A stretch of DNA of 64,000 nt from CAVQEK01 sp963711495 (GTDB lineage: Bacteria > Bacteroidota > Bacteroidia > Cytophagales > Cyclobacteriaceae). Shown here in pieces: positions 45,494 through 53,412 of this stretch. The number at the start of each line of letters is the position of its first letter. Position 1 is the stretch's first letter. The notes beneath the pieces were generated by a model. It was given only the letters and a program-made list of their open reading frames with translations, was not told the DNA's origin and searched no databases. The translations under genes were made by a program, and so were the position numbers. The DNA is taken from NCBI GenBank assembly GCA_963711495.1, contig CAVQEK010000004.1:434001-498000 (forward strand), in the 5' to 3' direction.

Positions 45494-45579
45494 TACCCAG
45501 GGCGGGACTTGAACCCGCACGACCGATAAGGGTCACAGGATTTTAAGTCCTGCGTGTCTACCAATTCCACCACCTGGGC
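45494..45579 (-). tRNA. tRNA-Leu (anticodon UAA)
   Basis: An 86-base class II tRNA. The acceptor stem is GCCCAGG paired with CCTGGGT, the anticodon stem-loop is CAGGA-CTTAAAA-TCCTG with anticodon TAA, and there is a long variable arm and a T arm with GGTTCAAGTCC. The CCA end is not encoded. It is probably co-transcribed with the upstream tRNA-Gly. Confidence 0.96.
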
Positions 45580-45622
45580 CTAAACTATCCCGAAATAAAT
45601 TCGGGTATAGTCATAAAAAAAG

Positions 45623-45695
<73 letters not shown>

Positions 45696-46054
45696 TTTTT
45701 GCTTGGTCGAAACACCAAATTTCAGCTGCTTGGTGGCTCTTCCTTTATTCTTGATATTAGCCTTCCCGTCGCCCGGAATGCCCGGAATACCGTATGTATT
45801 CAAATGGACTGCAAAGATAAATATCCATCTATAAAATTCAACAAGATTATCAAGAATTTATTCATGGAATTTTTCGTTTTTACATGGTTATTCAAGTCCT
45901 GATTTGATATCTTGCAGACCTCAAAATGCCCGTCATTTTGAATACTTTATGTTTTACAATATTGAAAAAATACAGATTTTCAGGTAAGTCTAAAAATCGA
46001 ATTTGAGAAACACAACATACACAAAATTGATCGCTAACCAAAAAATGAAGTCAA
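45696..46054. other. Intergenic region upstream of the tRNA pair and the M20 gene
   Basis: About 360 bases with no credible protein gene. It contains the leftward tRNA promoter at 45812-45843. I find no clear rightward promoter for the M20 dipeptidase. Confidence 0.6.
45812..45843 (-). promoter_or_regulatory. Bacteroidota-type promoter for the tRNA-Gly/tRNA-Leu unit
   Basis: On the minus strand TTG is followed by 19 bases and TATCTTTG, matching the -33/-7 consensus (TTTG, TAnnTTTG). The start point would be about 110 bases before tRNA-Gly. Confidence 0.6.
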
Positions 46055-47434
46055 ATGACAGGGACAGATTTTAAATCATATATCGATGAACACAAAGACC
46101 AGTTTCTGGCCGAACTTTTTGAACTTTTAAGAATACCTTCAATCAGTGCAGATAGTACCAAAAAGGGAGATGTTCTGAAGGCGGCTCAGTTTGTCCGTGA
46201 AAAACTCCTGGCTGCCGGTGCTGACAGCGCCGAGCTTTGTGAAACCGCAGGCAATCCCATTGTCTATGGTGAGAAAATTGTCAATGCCGCTTTACCAACC
46301 ATTTTGGTGTACGGGCATTACGATGTTCAACCAGCAGATCCATTGGAGTTGTGGAAGACACCACCTTTCGAACCGGTGGTACGCAATGAAAAAATTTACG
46401 CCCGTGGTTCTGCCGATGATAAAGGGCAATTTTATATGCACATCAAAGCCTTTGAAGTGTTAAAGGCAATGAACAGCCTTTATTGTAATGTAAAATTTAT
46501 GATTGAAGGTGAGGAGGAGGTAGGTTCTAAAAACCTGGAATTATTTGTGAAACAAAACCATGGGAAACTCGCCTGTGATATAATTCTAATTTCCGATACC
46601 AGTATGATCTCTAATGATCATCCGTCCATTACAGCAGGGTTGAAGGGTCTGAGTTATCTTGAAGTAGAAGTAACTGGTCCGAACAGGGATTTGCATTCGG
46701 GAACATACGGCGGGGCGGTAGCGAATCCCGTGAATGTACTCTGTAAAATGATCGCCTCCCTCGTGGATGAAAATAACCGGGTGACCATACCGGGATTTTA
46801 TGACAAAGTAGTGGAGTTGTCTGCAGAAGAAAGAGCAAAAATCGCCAAGGCGCCGTTTGATGAAGCGGAATACAAAAAAGAACTGGAAGTTGAAGAACTG
46901 GCAGGCGAAAAAGGTTATACCATCCTCGAACAACTGGGCATCCGTCCAACGCTTGACGTGAACGGTATTTGGGGCGGTTATACCGGTGAAGGGGCCAAGA
47001 CTGTGCTGCCTTCCAAAGCCCACGCAAAAATTTCAATGCGCCTGGTACCTGACCAAAACAGTGAGGAGATCACCCGCATGTTCACCGAGCATTTTATCAA
47101 AATTGCTCCAAAGTCGGTGAAAGTACGGGTTATTCCGCAGCATGGTGGCGAAGCGGCAGTTACACCCATCGATTCATTGGCTTTTAAAGCTGCTGAAAAC
47201 GCATTTGAAGAAGGATGGGGGAAAAAGCCAATTCCAACCAGAGATGGCGGCAGCATTCCTATTGTAGCGTTGTTTGAAAAAGAATTGAAGGTGAATTCCA
47301 TTTTATTGGGGATGGGGCTTGATTCGGATGCCATCCACTCACCCAACGAAAGCTATGGGATATTTAATTTTTTAAAAGGAATAGAAACCATTATTCTGTT
47401 TCACAAGCATTTTGCCTTGCTGAATAAAAAGTGA
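46055..47434 (+). CDS. M20 family dipeptidase
   Basis: A 459-residue cytoplasmic metallopeptidase of the CNDP/ArgE-type M20 family. The di-zinc site is seen in VYGHYDVQP, RGSADDKGQ (bridging Asp) and IEGEEEVGS (catalytic Glu pair); a later histidine is in DLHSGTYGG, and the last ligand is in SDAIHSPNE. It should hydrolyse dipeptides or similar amides. Full length with the usual dimerisation lid domain in the middle. Free-standing. Confidence 0.93.
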   Translation: MTGTDFKSYIDEHKDQFLAELFELLRIPSISADSTKKGDVLKAAQFVREKLLAAGADSAELCETAGNPIVYGEKIVNAALPTILVYGHYDVQPADPLELWKTPPFEPVVRNEKIYARGSADDKGQFYMHIKAFEVLKAMNSLYCNVKFMIEGEEEVGSKNLELFVKQNHGKLACDIILISDTSMISNDHPSITAGLKGLSYLEVEVTGPNRDLHSGTYGGAVANPVNVLCKMIASLVDENNRVTIPGFYDKVVELSAEERAKIAKAPFDEAEYKKELEVEELAGEKGYTILEQLGIRPTLDVNGIWGGYTGEGAKTVLPSKAHAKISMRLVPDQNSEEITRMFTEHFIKIAPKSVKVRVIPQHGGEAAVTPIDSLAFKAAENAFEEGWGKKPIPTRDGGSIPIVALFEKELKVNSILLGMGLDSDAIHSPNESYGIFNFLKGIETIILFHKHFALLNKK

Positions 47435-47566
47435 TTTTTAGCTGAAATATACGTACGGCCCGGGCCCTGCGTTTTTTAAGGTAATGTTCGCGCTATGACA
47501 AATATTTCAATTGGGAGTAAACAATTTTGCCGGCTTTGTTTCTGATAATCGGTGAAGTCATGTAAT

Positions 47567-50080
47567 ATGAAGAAAATAATCTTATTGTTAACAATGTTGA
47601 CCTTGGGCGGCGGAAGGTTGTTTGCCCAGGTGTTAAAACCGGCAACGTGGGACATTTCCACTTCGAAACAAAATGTGCAGATCGGTGAGGAAGTCGACAT
47701 CATTTTCAAAGTTACGATCGACAAAAACTGGTATCTCTACAGCTCGGATTTCGATCCCGATTTGGGGCCAATGGTCACTGAATTCAATTTTGAACCAAAC
47801 AATGATTATGAATTGGTGGGTTCAATTAAGCCAGTTCACCCAAAGAAAAAATATGATGATTTGTGGGGAGGAGAATACACCTATTTCAAAGAGCAGGGAG
47901 AATTCAGACAAACCATTAAAATTACTGGTAAAAACCCAATTATTAAAGGCAGCTATTCCTATCAGGTGTGTTCGGATGCCGATGGTAAATGTATTCCTTT
48001 TGATGAGGAATTTGAGGTTGATAAATTAAATACTTCCAATAACCGAAGCTCCTACAATGCTGTCGCAGAAAATAAAGAAGAAGCCTCCAATTCACCCATT
48101 AAAACTGTCAATTTCGGTCAATCGAATAATACGGATCAACCGGGAATTCTTGATCCTGTAAAGTGGCATTTCTTCATTTCCAAAGAGAATCCACAAAAAA
48201 ATGATGAAGTAGATTTGATTTTCCGGGCATCCATTGGTGGAGATTGGTATTTATATTCTTCCGATGTAAAACTCGATCCGGGACCAATGCCTGCCACTTT
48301 TCAATTTGAACCGAACGATACTTATTCCCTGCTGGGAAGTATTGAACCGATTGGGGCGGAAAAGAAATTCGATAAGATATTCAGTGGGGAAGTGAATTAT
48401 TTTGAAGATTCGGCTGAATTTCGTCAGAAGATCAAAATTCTCAGTGATGAATTCAGTATTTCAGGAAATATAGAATACCAGGTATGTTCGGAAACAGAAG
48501 GTAAATGCATCCCACTGGAAGAAGAATTTCATTTTGGCCAGCCAGTCACAATAAACCAAATAACTGAAACCGGATCGACACCGGCTACAGGAAAAAGTTT
48601 TCTAAATGCCAGAGATACCTATTCCCCTTATTCTCTACTTAGTTTTATGATCGTTGCATTTCTGGCCGGGTTGGCGGCATTGTTGACACCGTGTGTTTTT
48701 CCGATGATCCCCATGACGGTCACTTTTTTTACAGGCAAGGCAAAAAGCAGAAAGAAAGGCATTCGAAATGCTTTTTTCTATGGATTGTTCATCATTTTAA
48801 TATACACTTTTATAGGATCGCTGGTGGCGCCATTTATGGGAGCGGAAACAGCAAATGATTTGGCAACGAATTGGATACCGAATATTATCTTTTTCATTGT
48901 ATTCTTGATATTTGGACTTTCTTTCCTGGGATTATTTGAAATCACCTTACCAAGTTCCTGGGTGAACAAAGCGGACCAACGAGCAGATAAAGGAGGAATA
49001 GGGGGCATATTTTTCATGGCATTTACCCTGGTTTTGGTATCATTTTCCTGCACAGGTCCCATTGTCGGAACAATATTAGTTGAATCGGCAGGTGGCATGA
49101 TTGTAAAGCCCATTCTTGGTATGTTTGCCTTTTCTATGGCTTTTGCTATTCCTTTTACCCTCTTCGCCATATTTCCTGAGTGGCTCAGTTCATTGCCAAA
49201 ATCCGGTGGATGGCTAAATTCTGTGAAAGTGGTCTTGGGATTTATCGAATTGGCATTTGCCCTCAAATTCCTGAGTATTGCCGACCAGGCCTATCATTGG
49301 CGGTTGCTGGATCGTGAAATTTACCTGGCTTTCTGGATCGTTATATTTACACTGCTTGGTTTTTATATGCTTGGAAAACTCCGATTGCCCAACGACAGCA
49401 AACAAGAGATTACCAGTGTTCCAAGATTAATCCTTGCCATTATTATATTTTCTTTCGTCGTATACTTAATACCCGGTATGTTCGGCGCTCCCTTAAAAGC
49501 ACTTGCCGGCTATCTTCCACCCTTGTCCACCCACGATTTCAACATGTCTGCTTTGCTGGAGAAAGACTATTATTCAACAGCCAGGAATAAAGCGACTTCT
49601 TTGTGTGAGGATCCTAAATATTCAGATTTCCTGCACTTTCCTCATGGAATAGAAGGATATTTCGACTATGACCAGGCCCTAACCTGTGCCAGAAAAATGA
49701 ACAAACCAATTTTTATTGATTTTACGGGTCACGGTTGTGTCAATTGCCGGGAAATGGAAGCACGGGTTTGGTCCGATCCGGAGGTTCTGAAAAGGCTAAA
49801 AAATGATTTCATCATGCTGGCATTGTATGTTGATGACAAGACAGAACTTCCTCAGTCGACCTGGTATACCTCCGATTATGACGGTCGGGAAAAAAAGACG
49901 ATCGGGAAGCAAAATGCAGATTTGCAAATCAGAAAATTCAACAATAACGCACAACCATTTTATGCAATTGTCGATGGAAATGGCGAACTTTTAGAACAAC
50001 CGACTGCTTATGATCTGAATATATCCAATTTTATTGCATTCCTTGATAAAGGGCTAAAAGCGTATAAAAATCAGAAATAG
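47567..50080 (+). CDS. dsbD: Thiol:disulfide interchange protein DsbD with duplicated N-terminal domain
   Basis: An 837-residue protein that carries electrons across the inner membrane to periplasmic thiols. A signal peptide (ends GRLFAQ) is followed by two DsbD-alpha-like domains: 22-152 with the pair C135/C142 in YQVCSDADGKCIP and 195-325 with C307/C314 in YQVCSETEGKCIP. Then come about eight membrane helices with C376 in LLTPCVFP and C495 in FSCTGP, and a thioredoxin-like domain with CVNC (724-727). Standard DsbD has a single alpha domain, so the tandem copy is unusual. I start at the ATG at 47567; one five codons earlier is possible. Confidence 0.93.
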   Translation: MKKIILLLTMLTLGGGRLFAQVLKPATWDISTSKQNVQIGEEVDIIFKVTIDKNWYLYSSDFDPDLGPMVTEFNFEPNNDYELVGSIKPVHPKKKYDDLWGGEYTYFKEQGEFRQTIKITGKNPIIKGSYSYQVCSDADGKCIPFDEEFEVDKLNTSNNRSSYNAVAENKEEASNSPIKTVNFGQSNNTDQPGILDPVKWHFFISKENPQKNDEVDLIFRASIGGDWYLYSSDVKLDPGPMPATFQFEPNDTYSLLGSIEPIGAEKKFDKIFSGEVNYFEDSAEFRQKIKILSDEFSISGNIEYQVCSETEGKCIPLEEEFHFGQPVTINQITETGSTPATGKSFLNARDTYSPYSLLSFMIVAFLAGLAALLTPCVFPMIPMTVTFFTGKAKSRKKGIRNAFFYGLFIILIYTFIGSLVAPFMGAETANDLATNWIPNIIFFIVFLIFGLSFLGLFEITLPSSWVNKADQRADKGGIGGIFFMAFTLVLVSFSCTGPIVGTILVESAGGMIVKPILGMFAFSMAFAIPFTLFAIFPEWLSSLPKSGGWLNSVKVVLGFIELAFALKFLSIADQAYHWRLLDREIYLAFWIVIFTLLGFYMLGKLRLPNDSKQEITSVPRLILAIIIFSFVVYLIPGMFGAPLKALAGYLPPLSTHDFNMSALLEKDYYSTARNKATSLCEDPKYSDFLHFPHGIEGYFDYDQALTCARKMNKPIFIDFTGHGCVNCREMEARVWSDPEVLKRLKNDFIMLALYVDDKTELPQSTWYTSDYDGREKKTIGKQNADLQIRKFNNNAQPFYAIVDGNGELLEQPTAYDLNISNFIAFLDKGLKAYKNQK

Positions 50081-50236
50081 AGGCACTTATTTTTATTGGG
50101 CTAAGATTTTTAGTAAATAATTTATTTAAAGCTTCATTAGTCGGTTTTTTTTCTTAAATTTTCAGTCGAAATATTACATCTCTCTCGTTTTTTTATTTTA
50201 TTCACATTTTTGAAGCGCTTAATTTAAAGCAACATC

Positions 50237-51682
50237 ATGGCGAAACTAAAGAACATCATCAAACAGTTGTCAGAAGAGGATTTTGAAGCAATATATAATC
50301 AATTGCTGGAGAGCAGCGCAGACAAGTCAGCATTCCTGTTGAAAGCCATGCGTGAAAAACAGCAGTCGGACAACAAAATTATGGAAGAGCTTGGTGTCAA
50401 TACCAATGCTTATTATACCCTTCGATCCAGACTCAACCAAAAAATAGAAGAATACCTGCTGCAGCAAATGGAGAACCCCAGGACCGACATCCTGAAAAAA
50501 GTTGCCAATATCAACGAAATTATTTTTACCAAGAAACGCGCGATCGCTATTGCTACTTTAAAAAAGCTTGAAAAAGAATTGCTGGATTACGATCTCTCCA
50601 ATGAATTGACCATTGTGTACAAATTTCTGAAAAAGTTACACATCAATTCGGCGGATTATTTCAACTATTCGCAGCTATACAATAGACATGTGGCCTATAC
50701 CCTTGCCATTGATAAGGCTGAAGATCTGCTGGCCGAATATTTTAAAAAATACGGCAATCACACCCTTGGCGGGGAAGATATTTCGAAAATGGCCCTTTCT
50801 TTGTTGAGCCGTGAAATGACCAACGTTTGCCGTCTCTACAAATCACATCGTCTTTATGTTTATGAAAGTTGTATCAACATTTTCCACCGGTTGTTCGTGG
50901 AAAAAGAAGAAGATATTCAAGATGATCTGGAACCGATCGAGGATATCTTGATGAATGTTCAGAAAATATTTGAAGAATACCATCTGGATTCTATTTATTA
51001 TCATTTACGCATTGTTTTTGAATATCTGAAACTGGAATATTACGATCACTATAAAGTTTTCCGAAAGGCAGAAAATTATTTTGAAGAAGTCAATGATTCT
51101 TGCGCCGATCTGCTCTCAAATTATTCGTTATACACATATCCCGCGCAATTTCTCATTACAAAAATCAGACGTCACATCAGAATCAATGCTGTAGAAGAGA
51201 TGTATGACGAGAATGAGGGGATATTTCACGATTACGAACCGGATAAAAACGACATACCCAATTACATCACTTATGTCACTTATCGTTCCATCGCCTGTTA
51301 TTATAAGAAAAAGTATGAAGAGGCCGCCCGGTGGATCAATAATCTCTTAAATGAAATCAGTCTCAAAAAATATCCCAAAGCCCAGCTGGAAATAAAGACA
51401 ATTCTTGCGTTACAATACTGTATGATCCGGGATTATGATTTGTTCAATCAATTGATTAACAGCATTCAACGTCAGATTCGATTGTTGGGTAAAGATGAAT
51501 GTGATCACGTCATTGATTTCACCAAAATGCTGAAGATCTCGATAAGTGATTCCAAGCGTAATAAAAAGAGTAAAATTGAAGCACTGGCAGAAAAGTTCAA
51601 AACATACCAATTGAATTACTTCACTCCGACCATGCTCATAAAAGTAGACGATGATTTCATCGAAGCTTTGAGCCGGGAATAG
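50237..51682 (+). CDS. Hypothetical alpha-helical protein, 481 residues
   Basis: Not recognised. The protein is soluble with no signal peptide and almost wholly helical, rich in Leu, Tyr, Glu and Lys. The N-terminal 85 residues (LSEEDFEAIYNQLLES, SAFLLKAMREKQQ, NAYYTLRSRLNQKIEEYL) look like a compact helical or winged-helix-like domain. The rest has paired helices of TPR or similar solenoid type (YRSIACYYKKKYEEAARWINNLLNE). Such proteins usually act as scaffolds. The stand-alone receiver protein lies tail to tail 37 bases away. The good coding signal over full length makes it a real gene; function unknown. Confidence 0.85.
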   Translation: MAKLKNIIKQLSEEDFEAIYNQLLESSADKSAFLLKAMREKQQSDNKIMEELGVNTNAYYTLRSRLNQKIEEYLLQQMENPRTDILKKVANINEIIFTKKRAIAIATLKKLEKELLDYDLSNELTIVYKFLKKLHINSADYFNYSQLYNRHVAYTLAIDKAEDLLAEYFKKYGNHTLGGEDISKMALSLLSREMTNVCRLYKSHRLYVYESCINIFHRLFVEKEEDIQDDLEPIEDILMNVQKIFEEYHLDSIYYHLRIVFEYLKLEYYDHYKVFRKAENYFEEVNDSCADLLSNYSLYTYPAQFLITKIRRHIRINAVEEMYDENEGIFHDYEPDKNDIPNYITYVTYRSIACYYKKKYEEAARWINNLLNEISLKKYPKAQLEIKTILALQYCMIRDYDLFNQLINSIQRQIRLLGKDECDHVIDFTKMLKISISDSKRNKKSKIEALAEKFKTYQLNYFTPTMLIKVDDDFIEALSRE

Positions 51683-51719
51683 GGATAGTAAAAAATTCTA
51701 TTTTCGAGAAAGATTAAGA

Positions 51720-52139
51720 TCAGACCGTCAACTTTTCCAGGTTTTCCTGGGACAGTGGTTTGTTGATATATTTTTTAACGTAGCTATATTCTCTGGACTT
51801 ATTGACATCCTGCGGATTGATGGAAGAGGTAAGCATTACGATCTTACATTTTTTCTTGGTCCCATCCTGCAATTTTTCAAACTCATCTAAAAACTGGAAA
51901 CCATCCATCAATGGCATATCAATATCGAGGAAAATTACGTCTGGCAGGATCTGAGCAGAAACATCGTTTAATTTCTCAATATTTTTCAAAAATTCAATGG
52001 CACTGCGCGCTCCGGTGTGGGTAAAAATATGTTGTGTAATATTGGCAGCTTCAATCATTTTTTGATTTATAAGATTATCGATCTCATTGTCGTCGATAAG
52101 CATCACAGCAAAATATTTCGTGTCCACTTTATTTGACAT
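51720..52139 (-). CDS. Single-domain response regulator (CheY-like receiver)
   Basis: A 139-residue receiver domain with no output domain. The acidic pocket is D16/D17 in LIDDNEID, the phospho-acceptor D72 in VIFLDIDMPLMDG, the conserved Thr/Ser in MLTSS and the lysine in YINKPLS. Bacteroidota stand-alone receivers of this type often relay phosphate within large hybrid-kinase networks. No kinase is adjacent. A good promoter lies upstream. Confidence 0.92.
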   Translation of the reverse strand: MSNKVDTKYFAVMLIDDNEIDNLINQKMIEAANITQHIFTHTGARSAIEFLKNIEKLNDVSAQILPDVIFLDIDMPLMDGFQFLDEFEKLQDGTKKKCKIVMLTSSINPQDVNKSREYSYVKKYINKPLSQENLEKLTV

Positions 52140-52582
52140 TTTATTATTAGATATTTCTGTTTTGACGGGTATTCAAAATATAAAAAGAAATCAAAAGATA
52201 CACTTAAAAATGGATTTATTCAAAAGAACTTAATTTTCTGTAGCCATGTAACTTCCTTAAACTTTTTATTGGCAACTACCAGCATTGATGTGGCCAAATG
52301 TATAAGTTATTTACTATATATCAAATTTTTGCCTGTTCATACCAAGTAAGTTTTAATTTGAATTTGCCCAAAATTGTGCAATTCAAAGAGACATTACTCC
52401 TATTATTTTTTGAAATTCTGTATAAAAAATGAAAAACAATAACTTTTATCGTTTTTTTCTTTCTGGCGCCACCTCATTTTTTGACTACTGGAATCCCGAA
52501 AATCCATGTAATGAGCATCAGGAATTTCATTGAAAGCCTTTTTGCAAGTTAAAAACAGCCTGAATAATAATACGGGAATATT
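52140..52582. other. Intergenic region between response regulator and rpmA terminator
   Basis: About 440 AT-rich bases, both flanking genes leftward. It holds the response regulator promoter at its left end. A short minus-strand ORF (52403-52591) starts inside the terminator hairpin and has no other support. Confidence 0.55.
52192..52225 (-). promoter_or_regulatory. Candidate promoter of the response regulator gene
   Basis: The minus strand has TTTTG, a 20-base spacer and TATCTTTTG, close to the Bacteroidota -33/-7 consensus with one extra T in the -7 box. It lies about 55 bases before the start codon. Confidence 0.45.
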
Positions 52583-52610
52583 AAAAAACACAGGTTATTA
52601 GCCTGTGTTT
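52583..52610 (-). terminator. Intrinsic terminator of rplU-rpmA
   Basis: A 9-bp stem (AAACACAGG at 52586-52594 with CCTGTGTTT at 52602-52610), 7-base loop, followed by a T run on the minus strand. It lies about 30 bases beyond rpmA. Confidence 0.82.
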
Positions 52611-52637
52611 ATATGAAATTGTTAATTGTTTCAATTC

Positions 52638-52901
52638 TTAGGCTTGAGCGTCCGGTTCTACAAATACAAAAGATCTGTTTTTGATTCCTTTTTTGAAGAT
52701 GACAACACCATCGTTCAGCGCAAACAAAGTGTGATCTTTGCCAATCCCAACATTTTTACCGGGATGATGCTGAGTTCCTCTCTGTCTTACAATAATGTTT
52801 CCGGCAACGACTTTTTCACCACCAAATTTTTTAATACCTAGTCGTTTACTATGTGATTCTCTTCCGTTTCTTGAACTTCCGGCTCCTTTTTTATGTGCCA
52901 T
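52638..52901 (-). CDS. rpmA: 50S ribosomal protein L27
   Basis: An 87-residue protein with the L27 signature: MAHKKGAGSSRNGRES, LGIKKFGGEKVVAGNIIVRQRGT and HPGKNVGIGKDHTLFA. Its N-terminus reaches the peptidyl transferase centre. There is no cleavable N-terminal extension of the Firmicutes type. It is co-transcribed with rplU (8-base gap). Confidence 0.97.
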   Translation of the reverse strand: MAHKKGAGSSRNGRESHSKRLGIKKFGGEKVVAGNIIVRQRGTQHHPGKNVGIGKDHTLFALNDGVVIFKKGIKNRSFVFVEPDAQA

Positions 52902-52909
52902 GTTTCAAA

Positions 52910-53218
52910 CTATTTAATGTCTTCAATTAAAACTTTTGTGAATTGTTGGCGATGACCATTTTTCTTACGGTAACCTTTCCTTCTCTTTTTCTTAAAAACG
53001 ATCACCTTGTCACCTTTGACATGTTCGAGGATTTTCCCGGAAACTTTTACGCCTTTCACGGTAGGTGTACCAACTTTAATTTTTCCATCGTTATCGTAAA
53101 GTAGTATCTGATCAAATTCTACTTTATCTCCATCATTTCCAGCAATCAAAGGGGTATAATAAAACCGATCTTTTTCAACTTTGAACTGCTTTCCTGCTAT
53201 ATCTACAATTGCGTACAT
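52910..53218 (-). CDS. rplU: 50S ribosomal protein L21
   Basis: A 102-residue ribosomal protein: MYAIVDIAGKQFKVEKD at the start, the GTPTVKGVKVSGKIL strand region, and the basic C-terminus with FKKKRRKGYRKKNGHRQQF, typical of L21. It is the first gene of the rplU-rpmA operon and is preceded by an almost perfect Bacteroidota promoter. Confidence 0.97.
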   Translation of the reverse strand: MYAIVDIAGKQFKVEKDRFYYTPLIAGNDGDKVEFDQILLYDNDGKIKVGTPTVKGVKVSGKILEHVKGDKVIVFKKKRRKGYRKKNGHRQQFTKVLIEDIK

Positions 53219-53265
53219 CTTCTTTTGTTTTTAATGGATGCAATACTCCACCGAAAATTGGACTG

Positions 53266-53297
53266 CAAAGATATTTGAATTATCAATAATTGCCAAA
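53266..53297 (-). promoter_or_regulatory. Promoter of rplU-rpmA
   Basis: The minus strand reads TTTG, 20 bases, TATCTTTG, a textbook match to the Bacteroidota -33 (TTTG) and -7 (TAnnTTTG) elements. The box lies about 48 bases before the rplU ATG. Confidence 0.7.
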
Positions 53298-53412
53298 CAA
53301 TCAATAATCAAAATGGAAAATAATATTTAGGACGCATAATATTCATATTTTAATTCAGTGACCAGGTTAATCGTGACCTATTTAAATTTATCTGCAATGA
53401 TCATATCGATAT

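Noticed and set aside
46586..47036. Two overlapping minus-strand ORFs within the M20 gene
   Set aside because: Shadows of a well-supported peptidase; no own motif.
47457..47473. GGCCCGGGCC palindrome followed by a T run after the M20 gene
   Set aside because: A perfect palindrome without a loop cannot form a standard terminator stem; too weak to call.
48778..49266. Minus-strand ORF of 162 codons
   Set aside because: Antisense to the DsbD membrane region; composition reflects the complementary hydrophobic codons.
52403..52591. 62-codon minus-strand ORF before the rpmA terminator
   Set aside because: Its start lies inside the terminator hairpin and its sequence looks non-coding.
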